Assembly (NCBI RefSeq): GCF_001270495.1
Contig: NZ_LGUR01000002.1
Span: forward strand, 374,633-438,632
Reading direction: 5' to 3'
Source: Streptomyces viridochromogenes
Lineage (GTDB): Bacteria > Actinomycetota > Actinomycetes > Streptomycetales > Streptomycetaceae
Length of the DNA: 64,000 nucleotides
Within the stretch, counting starts at the first letter, position 1. The number at the start of each line of letters is the position of its first letter. The notes under the pieces are model-generated. The model was given only the letters and a program-made list of their open reading frames with translations. It made no database searches and had not been told where the DNA came from. The position numbers and the translations under genes are program-made. This document shows positions 1 to 8,993 of this stretch, piece after piece.

Positions 1-135
1 CGCCAGGACCCACAGCAGTGTCGTCGCGGGAATCGCGCGCCGAAGCCCGCCGGTTGCCGAGCCACGGGGCCTCTTCTTGGAGACGGCCCGTACGGAGTCG
101 GCGTCGACCTTGCGCGGCATGTCTGTGGTTGTCAT
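1..135 (-). CDS. Carbohydrate ABC transporter permease, second subunit (5' end only)
   Basis: Only the first 45 codons lie in the window; the gene runs off the left edge. The visible product has a basic cytoplasmic N-terminus and enters a first hydrophobic segment (TTLLWVLA) at the edge. Its ATG overlaps the TGA of the preceding permease in an ATGA junction, so the two are translationally coupled. By position it is the MalG-type second permease of the importer whose binding protein and first permease lie upstream. The family call rests on context and the N-terminal layout, since no EAA loop is visible. Confidence 0.7.
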   Translation of the reverse strand, partial: MTTTDMPRKVDADSVRAVSKKRPRGSATGGLRRAIPATTLLWVLA

Positions 136-1052
136 CGGTTCTCCACCCGCCGGTTGACCATCATCTGGATGATCGCGACGGCCATCAGGATGAGCATGAG
201 CACGAACGACGCGGCGCTCGCGTAGCCGATCTGGCCTGCCTTGAACCCCGTCTGGTAGATGTACTGGACAAGCAGGTTGTTCGACGTTCCAGGTCCGCCG
301 TTGTTGAGGGAGGCGAACACCGCGTATTCCTTCATCGCGTGGATCGTGTTGAGCAGGACGACGATGAAGGAGGTGGGCGCGATGCTCGGCAGTGTGATGC
401 TGATGAACTGGCGCCACGGACCGGCGCCGTCGAGCGCGGCCGCCTCGTAGTACGACGTCGGTACGTTCTTGATCGCCGCGATGAACAGCAGCATGGAGAA
501 GCCCGTCCAGGCCCAGGCCGCCGCCACCACGACCACGATCAGTGACAGGTCCGCGTTCGACTGCCAAGGAACGGCGCTTCCGCCGACCTTCTCGATGAGG
601 TAGTTGACCAGTCCGAAGTTCTCACCGAACAGCCATCGCCACAGGACACCCACGATGATGGGCGACAGAAGCCACGGGATGAAGAAGAAGAGGCGGGCGA
701 CCGACGCGCCCTTGGCGTGCTTGCTCACCAGCACGTTGGCGATGAGCAGCGACAACACGAAGTTCAGCGGAACGAAGAGCACGGTGTACAGCAGCGTGCG
801 GGTCGTCGCGGCGTAGAAGGTCGAGTCCCCGAGCAGCTTCTGGTAGTTGTCCAGTCCGACGAACTGGAACGCCCCCACGCCCGTGTAGTTCGTGAAGGAG
901 TAGACGAGCCCGATCACCGCCGGCCAGACGAAGAACAGCGCGAAGAGCACGACATTGCCCGCGATGAGGACGAGCGGCGCGAGGGTGTACTTGCTTCGTC
1001 TCCTGGGCGGGCTCACGGACACGTCCGAAGCGTCCGAGGCGCGTTTTGTCAT
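132..1052 (-). CDS. Carbohydrate ABC transporter permease, MalF type
   Basis: 306-residue inner-membrane permease with about six hydrophobic segments (first near residues 23-47) and a cytoplasmic EAA loop, EAAALDGAGPWRQF, at about 203-216, where the ATPase would dock. This is the pattern of binding-protein-dependent sugar importers (CUT1 family). It follows the lipoprotein gene on the same strand after a 132-bp gap containing a strong stem-loop, and its stop overlaps the next permease start. No ATPase is encoded here; Streptomyces CUT1 systems commonly share the multitask ATPase MsiK, which is inference for this case. The substrate cannot be read from sequence. Confidence 0.9.
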   Translation of the reverse strand: MTKRASDASDVSVSPPRRRSKYTLAPLVLIAGNVVLFALFFVWPAVIGLVYSFTNYTGVGAFQFVGLDNYQKLLGDSTFYAATTRTLLYTVLFVPLNFVLSLLIANVLVSKHAKGASVARLFFFIPWLLSPIIVGVLWRWLFGENFGLVNYLIEKVGGSAVPWQSNADLSLIVVVVAAAWAWTGFSMLLFIAAIKNVPTSYYEAAALDGAGPWRQFISITLPSIAPTSFIVVLLNTIHAMKEYAVFASLNNGGPGTSNNLLVQYIYQTGFKAGQIGYASAASFVLMLILMAVAIIQMMVNRRVENR

Positions 1053-1133
1053 CTTCCTGACTCCGTGCTGGTGAAATGGGTTCCTGGGGCAGGTTCAGGC
1101 CATGAGCCGGCATCACGTGGAGTGGAGTCCGCG

Positions 1134-1171
1134 GGCCCGGGCGGCGGGGTCGAGACACCGCCGCCCGGGCC
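1134..1171 (-). terminator. Strong stem-loop between binding-protein and permease genes
   Basis: A perfect 14-bp GC stem (1134-1147 with 1158-1171) encloses a 10-nt loop, just after the binding-protein stop codon and before the permease. No U-run follows. In sugar-importer operons such intercistronic hairpins often allow partial read-through or protect the 3' end, giving more binding protein than permease; that role is inferred. Confidence 0.6.
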
Positions 1172-1184
1172 TGCCGGCCTACGC

Positions 1185-2507
1185 TCAGCCGCCGACCTGC
1201 TGGTTGTAGCCGGCCACGATGTTCTGCAGGGCCTTGTCGGCCGACTGCTCGCCGTTGATCGCCTTGCCGAGTTCCGCCTTGGTCGGGTCCTCGGTGAGGC
1301 TCTTGCCCTTCAGCACCCAGTTCGTCTGCGCGCTGTTGAAGTAGCCGGAGATCGGGTCGTAGAGCGGGATCGACTCGTTGTACAGCTTGAACGCCGCCTG
1401 CGCCGCCTCGGACTCGAAGGGGTACTTCGGGTTCAGACCGCTCTCGACCGGCAGGAACCCGGACGCCTCGCACAGCGCCTGGTAGTGGGCCGGCTCGTAC
1501 AGCCAGGACAGGAACTTGCTCGCGGCCGTGGCCGCGTCGGCGTTGTTGTTGAAGCCCACCGTCATGCCGCCGCTGTTGACGTCGCTGGCCTGCACCGGCT
1601 GGGCGGGAGTCGGGACGCTCGCCCACTCGAACTTCTTGATGCTCTCCGCGAAGGCGGGAACCTGCCACACGCCGGACCAGTAGGCGACGACGTCACCGCT
1701 CTGGAACATGGCGGACGGGTCGGCGCCGCTGGTCCACACCGACTTCGGCATGGTCTTGTCGTCGTTCCATCCGACGAAGGTGTTCACGGCCTTCTTGGTC
1801 GCCGCGTCCACCGAGAACTTGCCGGAGTCGTCGGCGTGGACGTACTTCCCGCCCATCTCGTACACCATGGCGCGCAGCCGGGACGGCGACTGGTCGAAGG
1901 TCAGGGAGTACTTGGCGTCGGTCTTCTCCCGGACCTCGTTGGCCGCCTTGATGAACTCGGTCCAGGTCCAGGTCTTCTGGGGCGAGGTCGGGAAGGAGAC
2001 GCCGGCCTTCTCGAAGAGCGACTTGTTGATGAACATGCCGGACGCGGTGACGTCCGAGGGGATGGACAGCACCTTCCCGGACGAGTCCTTGGCGACGAAG
2101 TTGCCGTTGATCTTGTTGGTCTTGTTGTTGGCGATGTCCTTGAGGTCGATCAGCTTGTTCGACCAGATCGGGTCCAGCTTCGGCACCGCCGCCACGTCGG
2201 GCAGGGAGTTCGCCTGCGCGGCGTTGCGCAGCTTGGCGTCGTAGCCGTCGTAGGGGATGTTGACGAGCTTGACCTTGACGCCGGTCTCCTTCTCGTACTG
2301 CGCCACCATCTTCTTCCAGCCCGCGTCCTGCCCCGGAACCGTGGAGATCCAGAACGTCAGCGACTTGGAGGTTCCGCCCGACTCGGATCCCCCGCCGCAG
2401 GCGGAGAGCAGCAGGGCACCTGCCGTGGCCACGGCAGCGAGGGGGACCAGGCGGCCTATGCCGCCGCGGCCGAGTCGGCGGGAGCGCCGCACACCCACAG
2501 TGGTCAT
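1185..2507 (-). CDS. Sugar-binding lipoprotein of ABC importer
   Basis: 440-residue extracellular solute-binding protein (family 1). A basic N-terminus and hydrophobic stretch lead to a lipobox LLLSACGGG with the lipidated cysteine at residue 37. The mature part has the usual features of the family (LTFWIS near the start, then an ingested-sugar fold). I chose ATG at 2507 because AAGGGATCGAAG precedes it; a longer open frame upstream lacks a signal peptide at its start. It is the first transporter gene after the ROK regulator on the same strand. The ligand is unknown; the neighbouring kinase suggests an amino sugar or a similar hexose, as inference. Confidence 0.92.
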   Translation of the reverse strand: MTTVGVRRSRRLGRGGIGRLVPLAAVATAGALLLSACGGGSESGGTSKSLTFWISTVPGQDAGWKKMVAQYEKETGVKVKLVNIPYDGYDAKLRNAAQANSLPDVAAVPKLDPIWSNKLIDLKDIANNKTNKINGNFVAKDSSGKVLSIPSDVTASGMFINKSLFEKAGVSFPTSPQKTWTWTEFIKAANEVREKTDAKYSLTFDQSPSRLRAMVYEMGGKYVHADDSGKFSVDAATKKAVNTFVGWNDDKTMPKSVWTSGADPSAMFQSGDVVAYWSGVWQVPAFAESIKKFEWASVPTPAQPVQASDVNSGGMTVGFNNNADAATAASKFLSWLYEPAHYQALCEASGFLPVESGLNPKYPFESEAAQAAFKLYNESIPLYDPISGYFNSAQTNWVLKGKSLTEDPTKAELGKAINGEQSADKALQNIVAGYNQQVGG

Positions 2508-2742
2508 CTTCGATCCCTTTTCGTCGTAGGGGACGGAGCACGGCGCCGACCGAGGCGGCACGGGTGCATTTTGCAGGAAAGTTCGCTTTCCGGGGGCGCG
2601 GCCTCGCCCGGCCGCGTCATCCACGCGGGGCGATGTCCCCGGCCGTCCTGGCCGTCACCGCACGGGCACGCCCTCGTGCGGTTGCCGTACGTCGAGTACG
2701 GGCGGGACGCTCGCCCCAAGTCGGCGTCCCGGCCGACTTAGA

Positions 2743-2750
2743 AAGCGCTT
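2743..2750. promoter_or_regulatory. AAGCGCTT palindrome in front of the sugar-importer operon
   Basis: An 8-bp perfect palindrome, in the context GAAAGCGCTTGT, lies 236 bp upstream of the binding-protein ATG and just past the 3' end of the ROK regulator gene. Core palindromes with central GCGC are typical of LacI- and ROK-type operators of sugar genes. No convincing -10/-35 pair is visible beside it. Functional assignment is inference. Confidence 0.35.
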
Positions 2751-2782
2751 GTCCGGACATTGGCAGACCGAGTCCGAAACCG

Positions 2783-3922
2783 TCAATCCTTCATCCGTGC
2801 TCCCTCGGTCACGGTTTGGACTCCTCGGGCGACCGCGAGGCGGGCGGCGCCCACGACGGTGCCGAGATCACCGACCTGGCTGCTGACCACTTCGGTGGGC
2901 CAGCTCAGCCGCTCCAGCTCGGCCCGCACACCGGGCAGGAGCTGCGGAAACGAGCCGGTGCTGCCGCCCAGGACGAGCAGCCCGGGGTCCAGTACGGCGG
3001 TCACGGCGGCGGCCAGCCGGCCCACGTCCACGGCGTGCCGGTCGACGACCGCGCGGGCCGTGGCGCTGCCCTGTCCGGCCAGCGAGAACAGCCGTTCGGC
3101 GGTACGGGGGCACGAGCCGTCGGATTCCGGCCAGGCCTCGGCGGCCCGGCGCAGCAGGGAGCGGGCGCCGATGTACTCCTCCAGGGCCTCGTGGCGGGGC
3201 TGCAGGCCGTCGTCCCAGGGGTAGGGCAGCCGGGCAAGCTCTCCGGCCGCCCCGTTGGCCCCGGCCAGCACCTGGCCCCCTACGACGATGCCGAGACCGA
3301 TACCGACGCCGATCCGCAGGTAGCCGAAGGTGTTCCGGCCGCGCGCCGCGCCCTCGTGCAGTTCGGCGAGCGCGGCGCAGTTGACGTTGTTCTCGAGGTG
3401 GACGGGCACCCCGGGCGGCAGTGCCACGGCCACCGCGTCGAAGACCGGGCCGGCCTTGGCGGTCGCCGGGCGCATGCCCTCCTCGGCCCGGGCGGTGACG
3501 TCACCGACGGCCACGACGATGCTGCGGAGCGGGGCGTCGGCGGGCAGCGCGGACAGCGCGTCGCGGACCACGTCGGCGGCCTCGGCGCGGGGCCCGGAGG
3601 CCTCGGCGAGCAGGGTGCCGTCCAGGGCGCAGGCGCGGACCCGGGTGACGGCGGGGCCGAGGTCGACGGCGAGCACGGCGCCCGCGGCCGGACCGAGACG
3701 GTATACGGCGGCGCTACGGCCCGTACCGCCCGAGGAGGTACCGGAGTGGGCCGCGAGGTGGACGCCCTCCAGTTCGGCGACGGCTGCGGAGACCGTCGGC
3801 TTGGACAACCGCGCAAGGCTCGCCAACTGCGGCCGCGTCGCGGCGCCGGCCTGGGCCAGCACGGTGAACACAGCGCTGGCGCTTTCGGTCAGTCGGGGGG
3901 CTCTTACCACGTCATCATCCAC
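2783..3922 (-). CDS. ROK family transcriptional regulator
   Basis: 379 residues: an N-terminal winged-helix DNA-binding region (about 10-55, with PQLASLARLSKPTVSAAVAE as recognition helix region) followed by a ROK sugar-kinase-like domain. The catalytic Asp of the kinase motif END is replaced (LENNVN, residues 176-181, Asn at 179), and the Cys cluster of ROK kinases is missing. It is therefore most likely a pure sugar-sensing regulator. The start is GTG at 3922, preceded by CCTGGGGGAACT. It is divergent from the BadF-type kinase and upstream of the importer, so it probably controls both; the inverted repeat at 4066-4089 is the best operator candidate. Confidence 0.9.
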   Translation of the reverse strand: MDDDVVRAPRLTESASAVFTVLAQAGAATRPQLASLARLSKPTVSAAVAELEGVHLAAHSGTSSGGTGRSAAVYRLGPAAGAVLAVDLGPAVTRVRACALDGTLLAEASGPRAEAADVVRDALSALPADAPLRSIVVAVGDVTARAEEGMRPATAKAGPVFDAVAVALPPGVPVHLENNVNCAALAELHEGAARGRNTFGYLRIGVGIGLGIVVGGQVLAGANGAAGELARLPYPWDDGLQPRHEALEEYIGARSLLRRAAEAWPESDGSCPRTAERLFSLAGQGSATARAVVDRHAVDVGRLAAAVTAVLDPGLLVLGGSTGSFPQLLPGVRAELERLSWPTEVVSSQVGDLGTVVGAARLAVARGVQTVTEGARMKD

Positions 3923-4049
3923 AGTTCCCCCAGGTCACAGGCCGCTCTCCCGGGCCGATCGGCTCGGCGGGAGGCGGCGATGGGTTGCTCCGGCGGCATG
4001 CGTTCCCGACCCGGACGGGGGGCCCGGGAAGTCGGGTGCGTGACGCCTA

Positions 4050-4089
4050 TTGACACGCACTGTACTTCGTTAGTTAACTTCCTAACGAA
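4050..4089 (+). promoter_or_regulatory. Promoter with overlapping ROK-type operator for the sugar kinase
   Basis: TTGACA at 4050-4055 is a consensus -35 box. Downstream lies an inverted repeat with 8-bp perfect arms, TTCGTTAG (4066-4073) and CTAACGAA (4082-4089), separated by TTAACTTC. The expected -10 region (GTTAAC, 17 bp after the -35) falls inside the repeat, so a bound protein would block RNA polymerase. The divergent ROK regulator is the obvious candidate. Boxes and repeat are seen directly; the binding protein is inferred. Confidence 0.65.
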
Positions 4090-4220
4090 CGTCACGGTAC
4101 TCGCCTGCCGTGGTCCGTCCAGAGGCCCGTCCCGGGGCTTCCCTAGTTCTCCAACCGGCTTGCCCTCCGGCACGGTTCGCCCGCCGTCGCAGCACACAGC
4201 GCATCGACGAAAGAGGATCC

Positions 4221-5129
4221 GTGCAGGACACCCCTTGGTCCGGCCCTCTGGTGGTCGGCATCGACGTGGGCGGCACCAAGACGCATCTCCGCGCGCTCAC
4301 GGGCGACGCTCTCGTGGCCGATCACGTACGTCCCAGCAGCGGCTGGCGGCCCCGCGACCCCGTGGCCGCCGCCGGCTGGCTGGCCACGCTGCTCACCGAG
4401 GCCCTTCCCCGGGGCGTACGCCCGTCCGCTCTGGCTGTCGGCGCCCATGCCTGCGAGACCGCGCGCCAGTGCACGCAGATCCGCACCGCTCTCCAACTCC
4501 ACTTCGACATTCCCGCCCTGATCGTGGGCGACGCCGAACTCCTCGTGCCCGCCGCGGGCCTGGACAAGGGGGTCGGCCTGGTCGCCGGCACCGGGTCCGT
4601 CGCGGTGGGCCGCCTCCCCGACGGCACGGCCGTCCAGGTCGGCGGCTGGGGCGCGCTCCTCGGCGACGAGGGCGGCGCCGCCGGTCTCGTCCGCGAGGCC
4701 GTGCGCGCCGTATGGGCGGCGCACGACCGCGGTGAACAGCCGGACGCGCTCGCGCTCGGCCTGCTCGCCGCCTTCGACGTCCCCGAAGTACCCGGGCTCG
4801 GCGCGGCCCTGGAGGCCGCCACCGCTCCCTCCGCCGAATGGGGCCGGCACGCCCCGGCCGTGTTCGCCGCCGCCGAGGCCGGTTCGGATCTCGCCCGCAC
4901 GGTCGTGGCCGATGCCGGGCGCGCACTGGCCGCGCTGGTCGGACGGCTCGCCGCCCGCGGGGTGGCGGTCGACGACGTCGTCGTCGCGGGGGGCACGGTC
5001 CTCGCCCAGTCCTCGCTGTACGACGCCTTCACGTCGGCGCTCGCCGAAAGCGTTCCCACAGCACGCACACAGCCTCTGCGGGCGGCGCCCGTCGAGGGGG
5101 CCGTGGCCATGGCCCGTTCACTCGTGTGA
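4221..5129 (+). CDS. BadF/BadG-type sugar kinase (N-acetylglucosamine kinase-like)
   Basis: 302-residue ASKHA-fold ATPase of the BadF/BadG/BcrA/BcrD family. The phosphate-1 motif VVGIDVGGTKTHLRAL sits at the N-terminus, the second phosphate/adenosine motifs include VAGTGSVAVG and GWGALLGDEGGAAGL. The length and motifs match eukaryotic-type N-acetylglucosamine kinases and related bacterial amino-sugar kinases. GTG at 4221 is preceded by AAGAGGA; an upstream ATG in frame would add a 37-residue tail with no family resemblance. Divergent from the ROK regulator and importer, it likely phosphorylates the imported sugar. Specificity is inferred only. Confidence 0.85.
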   Translation: MQDTPWSGPLVVGIDVGGTKTHLRALTGDALVADHVRPSSGWRPRDPVAAAGWLATLLTEALPRGVRPSALAVGAHACETARQCTQIRTALQLHFDIPALIVGDAELLVPAAGLDKGVGLVAGTGSVAVGRLPDGTAVQVGGWGALLGDEGGAAGLVREAVRAVWAAHDRGEQPDALALGLLAAFDVPEVPGLGAALEAATAPSAEWGRHAPAVFAAAEAGSDLARTVVADAGRALAALVGRLAARGVAVDDVVVAGGTVLAQSSLYDAFTSALAESVPTARTQPLRAAPVEGAVAMARSLV

Positions 5130-5236
5130 CATTCACCGGCCGTCGAGTCTCCCCCGTTCCGACATGACTCGCCCGTAGATCTTCGCTCGTACGACTCCCG
5201 GCCGCACGGCCGCAGAACTCGAGAGAGGCCCCACTC

Positions 5237-7156
5237 ATGCCGTCATCCGCCGGGCAGCACACCGCCGTACCCACCATGAGACGACGGGGGTTCCTGAAAA
5301 CCTCCCTCGGCGCCTCGGCCGGCGTCCTGGCCGCCCCCACGTTCGCCTCCTGGCTGGCCGCCGCGGACGCGAAGGCCGCGACCGCCCCCGCCGCGTTCGT
5401 GGACGACTACAAGTCGAACGTCCTGACCAACCTGACGCCCGAGACCAACGCCGTGGTGCGGGTCCTCGGCGGCATGGCCGAGGTGTGGAAGACCGGCGCC
5501 GCCTGGAACACCGGCACGCCGCTGCGGCCCGACGTCCTGCGCGCCAACATGCGCTACTGCGCCTGCGTCACCCAGGCGCGTACCGAGGCGCAGGCCAAGG
5601 ATGCCTTCGTCTACGACCGTCAGCACCAGAGCTACGCCATGATCGGCGGCCTGGGCCCGCTGGCCGCCCCCTACCGCTCGGGCGCCAAGGCGGTCACCTC
5701 GATCACCAGCGCCCCGGACACCACCCCGGCCACCACGATCAGCGACGCCGTCCCGGCCGGCGCCCCCGCCGGTTCCGCGATCGGCGCGGGCTCGTACGAC
5801 TCGGAGCTCGGCAAGGTGGCCAAGCTGGTCGACACCGTGCGCGGTCCGTTCGCCTCCGGCAACCCGGGCAAGTACGCCTTCCAGTACCCGCGTCCGTGGC
5901 GCATGAACGAGAACAGCGAGGTCGTCGACACCGGCAGGACCGACGCGCTCGGCTTCCCGGTGTACGACTCGGAGGTCGTGGTCGTCACCCAGTTGCTGCG
6001 GCAGCGGAACACCTCACCGACCGACGACGGCGGCTTCCCCAGCGGCCACACCAACGCCTTCCACCTGGCCGCGCTGGCCTTCGCCTACGCCGTGCCGGAG
6101 CGCTTCCAGGAGCTGGTGACCCGGGCCTTCGAGCTCAGCCACACCCGGATCATGTCGGGCATGCACTCCACGGTCGACGTCATCGGCGGCCGGATCATGG
6201 CGACCGCGCTGGCCGCCGCCACCCTGGCCGACCCGGCGAACGCGGACCTCAAGGCCGCCGCCCGCGCCCAGGCGCTGGCGTACTTCACCCAGCAGACCGG
6301 CACCACGCCCGACACCCTCTTCGCCTACGCCCACTCGGACGCCTCCGACGCCTACGCGGACCGGGACGCCAACGAGCGGGCCCTGACGCCCCGGCTGACC
6401 TACGTGCTCGAACGCGAGGGCCGCGGCAAGCCGTTCACCGTGCCGAAGGGCGCGGAGGTGCTGCTGGAGACGCGGCAGCCGTACCTGAGCGCCGACCAGC
6501 GCCGTGAGGTGCTGCGCACCACCGCGCTGCCCTCCGGGTACGTCCTCCTCGACGGCTTCGAGCAGTGGGGCCGGCTCAACCTCTTCGTCGCGGCGGACGG
6601 TTACGGCGCCTTCGACACCGACGTCACCGTGACGCTCGACGCGGCGGCCGGCGGCTTCGGCGCGGCGGACAGCTGGCGCAACGACATCCGCGGCGAGGGC
6701 GGTCTGACCAAGCGCGGCACCGGCACGCTCACGCTGACCGGGCACAACCGGTACCACGGCGGCACGGTCGTCGAGGCGGGTGTGCTGGTCGCGGGGTCCG
6801 CGAACGCCCTCGGGCAGGGCGACGTACAGGTCAAGGGCGGCACGCTCCGCGCGGACAAGGTGCTGCGGGTGCGCGGCTCCTACGTCCAGGACGGCGACAC
6901 GACCCTGGAGTTGCCGCTCCGCAAGAACCACGGTCCGGCCCTCGAGGTGTCCCGGCGGGTCGTGCTGGGGCGGGGCAGCGTGCTGTCGCTGCGCCTCGAC
7001 GCCGAGCGGCCGCCGGTCGCGGGGACCACGGTTCCCGTCATCGAGGCGTCGCAGCTGCGTGGCCAGTTCGACCGGATCGAGCTGAACTCCGACAAGCTGC
7101 GCGCCGTACCCGTCTACACGGCGGAAGGTCTGTCGGTACGACTTCTGAAGCGGTAA
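5237..7156 (+). CDS. Secreted PAP2/haloperoxidase-superfamily phosphatase with C-terminal beta-strand repeat
   Basis: 639 residues. A twin-arginine-like signal (RRRGFLK at 14-20, then a hydrophobic stretch ending near ADAKA) directs export. The catalytic acid-phosphatase triad motifs are all present: K-x6-RP (KYAFQYPRP, near 212), PSGH (near 267) and R-x5-H-x3-D (RIMSGMHSTVD, near 303). The C-terminal third is different: LTKRGTGTLTLTGHNRYHGG matches the autotransporter-associated beta-strand repeat. RBS GAGAGAGG precedes the ATG. The substrate, phospholipid or phosphate ester, is unknown. The gene may be read with the upstream kinase, 107 bp away. Confidence 0.88.
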   Translation: MPSSAGQHTAVPTMRRRGFLKTSLGASAGVLAAPTFASWLAAADAKAATAPAAFVDDYKSNVLTNLTPETNAVVRVLGGMAEVWKTGAAWNTGTPLRPDVLRANMRYCACVTQARTEAQAKDAFVYDRQHQSYAMIGGLGPLAAPYRSGAKAVTSITSAPDTTPATTISDAVPAGAPAGSAIGAGSYDSELGKVAKLVDTVRGPFASGNPGKYAFQYPRPWRMNENSEVVDTGRTDALGFPVYDSEVVVVTQLLRQRNTSPTDDGGFPSGHTNAFHLAALAFAYAVPERFQELVTRAFELSHTRIMSGMHSTVDVIGGRIMATALAAATLADPANADLKAAARAQALAYFTQQTGTTPDTLFAYAHSDASDAYADRDANERALTPRLTYVLEREGRGKPFTVPKGAEVLLETRQPYLSADQRREVLRTTALPSGYVLLDGFEQWGRLNLFVAADGYGAFDTDVTVTLDAAAGGFGAADSWRNDIRGEGGLTKRGTGTLTLTGHNRYHGGTVVEAGVLVAGSANALGQGDVQVKGGTLRADKVLRVRGSYVQDGDTTLELPLRKNHGPALEVSRRVVLGRGSVLSLRLDAERPPVAGTTVPVIEASQLRGQFDRIELNSDKLRAVPVYTAEGLSVRLLKR

Positions 7157-7251
7157 CGCCGTCCCCGGCGGGGGCTGGTGCAGAGTGGGCCCATGGCCGG
7201 CTCCGGATCAGCTCCCGCAGCCGCGGGCCCGACGGTGCCGCGGAGCGGATG

Positions 7252-8928
7252 ATGGCGCTCGAACAGCACTCGACCTCGGCGCCGGAGGCGCGCGCCGACC
7301 CGCCCGACGCGCTGTCCTCGCGGTCTCCTTGGCGGCGCCGGCTCGTCCCGCTCCTGGTGGTCCTGCTGCTGGGCCAGATGGCCGTCGCGATGGTGACGGC
7401 CGCCGTGCAGCAGACTCCGACGATCGACGAGCCCGTGTATGTGGGCACCGCGGCCGAGTATCTGCACGAGCGCCGACTGGTGCACAACCCCGAGCATCCG
7501 CCGCTGGGAAAGCTGGTCATCGGCGTCGGCGTCGCGCTGGCCGATCCGCAGGTCGACCGCTCCTTCACCGGCGACCAGGGCCGGTTGGGGCGGCATCTGC
7601 TGTACGAGTCCGGGAACGACCCCTGGCGGCTGATGCTGTTCGCCCGGCTCCCCGTGATCGTCCTGACCCTTTCGTTCGGGTTGATCGTTTTCGCCTTCGC
7701 CCGTGAACTGGCCGGTGCGGCGGGCGCTTTGACGGCCCTCGGCCTGTACACCTTCTCCCCCGACGTCATCGCCCACGGCTCGCTCGCCACCTTGGACGTC
7801 CCGGCGGCCGGGTTCGTGCTGGCGTCGGTCTGGCTGCTGTGGCGGGCCCGTCGCCGGCCGCGGTGGTACGTCCCGTTCGCCGGAGTGGCGCTCGGTGCGG
7901 CTCTGGCGACGAAGATGAGCGCGTTGGCGGTGGTCCCGGTGGTACTGGCGCTCACCGCCCTGTCGGTGTGGTGCGCGAGGCCGTCGGCCGAGCCCCGCCA
8001 CAGGGCGCTGGTACGGGCGGTCGCGGGCGCCGGCGTCGTGGCCCTGGCCGCCGTCGCCGTCGTATGGGCGTCGTATCTGGTGGTCGATCCGCGCCTGCGC
8101 TGGGCGCCGCAGCAACATGTACCCGTCGTGCACGGGCTACGGGGACTCGTGGTGGATCTGCTGCCGTTCCCGGAGGCGTACCGGGACGGGATGCGCGTCC
8201 AGTTCGGCTTCGAGAACCACCCGTGGCAGGGCTTCCTGTTCGGCCGGCTCTACACGGGCTCCTTCTGGTACTACCTGCCGGCCGCGCTGCTGGTGAAGAC
8301 GCCGCTCGGCATGCTCGCCCTGTGGGCGGCGGGTGCCGTCGCGCTGGTGGCCGTACGGCGGCTGCGGCCCGCGGCGCCGTATCTGCTGGTGCCGGCCGCC
8401 GTGCTGCTCGCCTCGGCCATGCTCGGATCGCGGGACTTCGGCACGCGGTACGCCGTCTTCGTGCCGATGTTCCTGGCGGTGGCGGCGGGCTGCGTGCTCA
8501 CGGTGCGCCGGCGGGGGGCGCCGGTCGCGGTGGGGGCCCTGGTGCTGTTCGTCGCGGTCAGCTCGCTGCGGACGTACCCGTACTACCTGCCGTACTCCAA
8601 CGAGGCGTTCGGCGGTCCGGCGAGGACGCATCTGCGGTTGCACGACTCGAACGTGGACTGGGGTCAGGACCTGGGCCGGCTCTCGGACCGGCTGCGCGAG
8701 CGGTACCCGGACGAGCGGATCTGGCTCGTGTACAAGGGCAGCGGAGTGCCGTCCTTCTACGGCATCCACGCCGCCGATCCGCGCGAGGTGCCCGCACGTG
8801 AGGTGCGTGGACTGCTCGTCGTGTCCGATTCCTCCGTGGCCAAGGCGACCGGACGGCTGGCCGAATTGATCGACAGCAGTCGTCCGATCGACACGGTCGG
8901 CCATTCGATCACCGTCTATCGGCGCTGA
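7252..8928 (+). CDS. GT39/PMT-like membrane glycosyltransferase
   Basis: 558-residue multi-spanning membrane protein with about ten hydrophobic segments. The first extracytoplasmic loop carries TPTIDEPVYVGTA and later HNPEHPPLGK, the acidic ID/E region and HPP motif of protein O-mannosyltransferase-like (GT39 / ArnT-like) enzymes that use a polyprenyl-phosphate sugar. A second loop has NVDWGQDLGRL, also conserved in actinobacterial members. Two adjacent ATGs (7249 and 7252) fit; GGAG at 7242-7245 spaces better to 7252. The acceptor is unknown. It lies 95 bp after the PAP2 gene, so a shared cell-surface pathway is possible but inferred. Confidence 0.82.
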   Translation: MALEQHSTSAPEARADPPDALSSRSPWRRRLVPLLVVLLLGQMAVAMVTAAVQQTPTIDEPVYVGTAAEYLHERRLVHNPEHPPLGKLVIGVGVALADPQVDRSFTGDQGRLGRHLLYESGNDPWRLMLFARLPVIVLTLSFGLIVFAFARELAGAAGALTALGLYTFSPDVIAHGSLATLDVPAAGFVLASVWLLWRARRRPRWYVPFAGVALGAALATKMSALAVVPVVLALTALSVWCARPSAEPRHRALVRAVAGAGVVALAAVAVVWASYLVVDPRLRWAPQQHVPVVHGLRGLVVDLLPFPEAYRDGMRVQFGFENHPWQGFLFGRLYTGSFWYYLPAALLVKTPLGMLALWAAGAVALVAVRRLRPAAPYLLVPAAVLLASAMLGSRDFGTRYAVFVPMFLAVAAGCVLTVRRRGAPVAVGALVLFVAVSSLRTYPYYLPYSNEAFGGPARTHLRLHDSNVDWGQDLGRLSDRLRERYPDERIWLVYKGSGVPSFYGIHAADPREVPAREVRGLLVVSDSSVAKATGRLAELIDSSRPIDTVGHSITVYRR

Positions 8929-8993
8929 TCACGGACCTCGCGGACCTCGCACCATCCCTGGTCGCCACGGTGTGTGAGCTATGTTGAAGCACT

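Noticed and set aside
717..2741. Long open frames opposite the first transporter operon, and similar antisense frames throughout
   Set aside because: They mirror real genes in the opposite strand, have the Arg/Gly/Pro-rich composition expected of GC-rich shadow frames, and show no domains.
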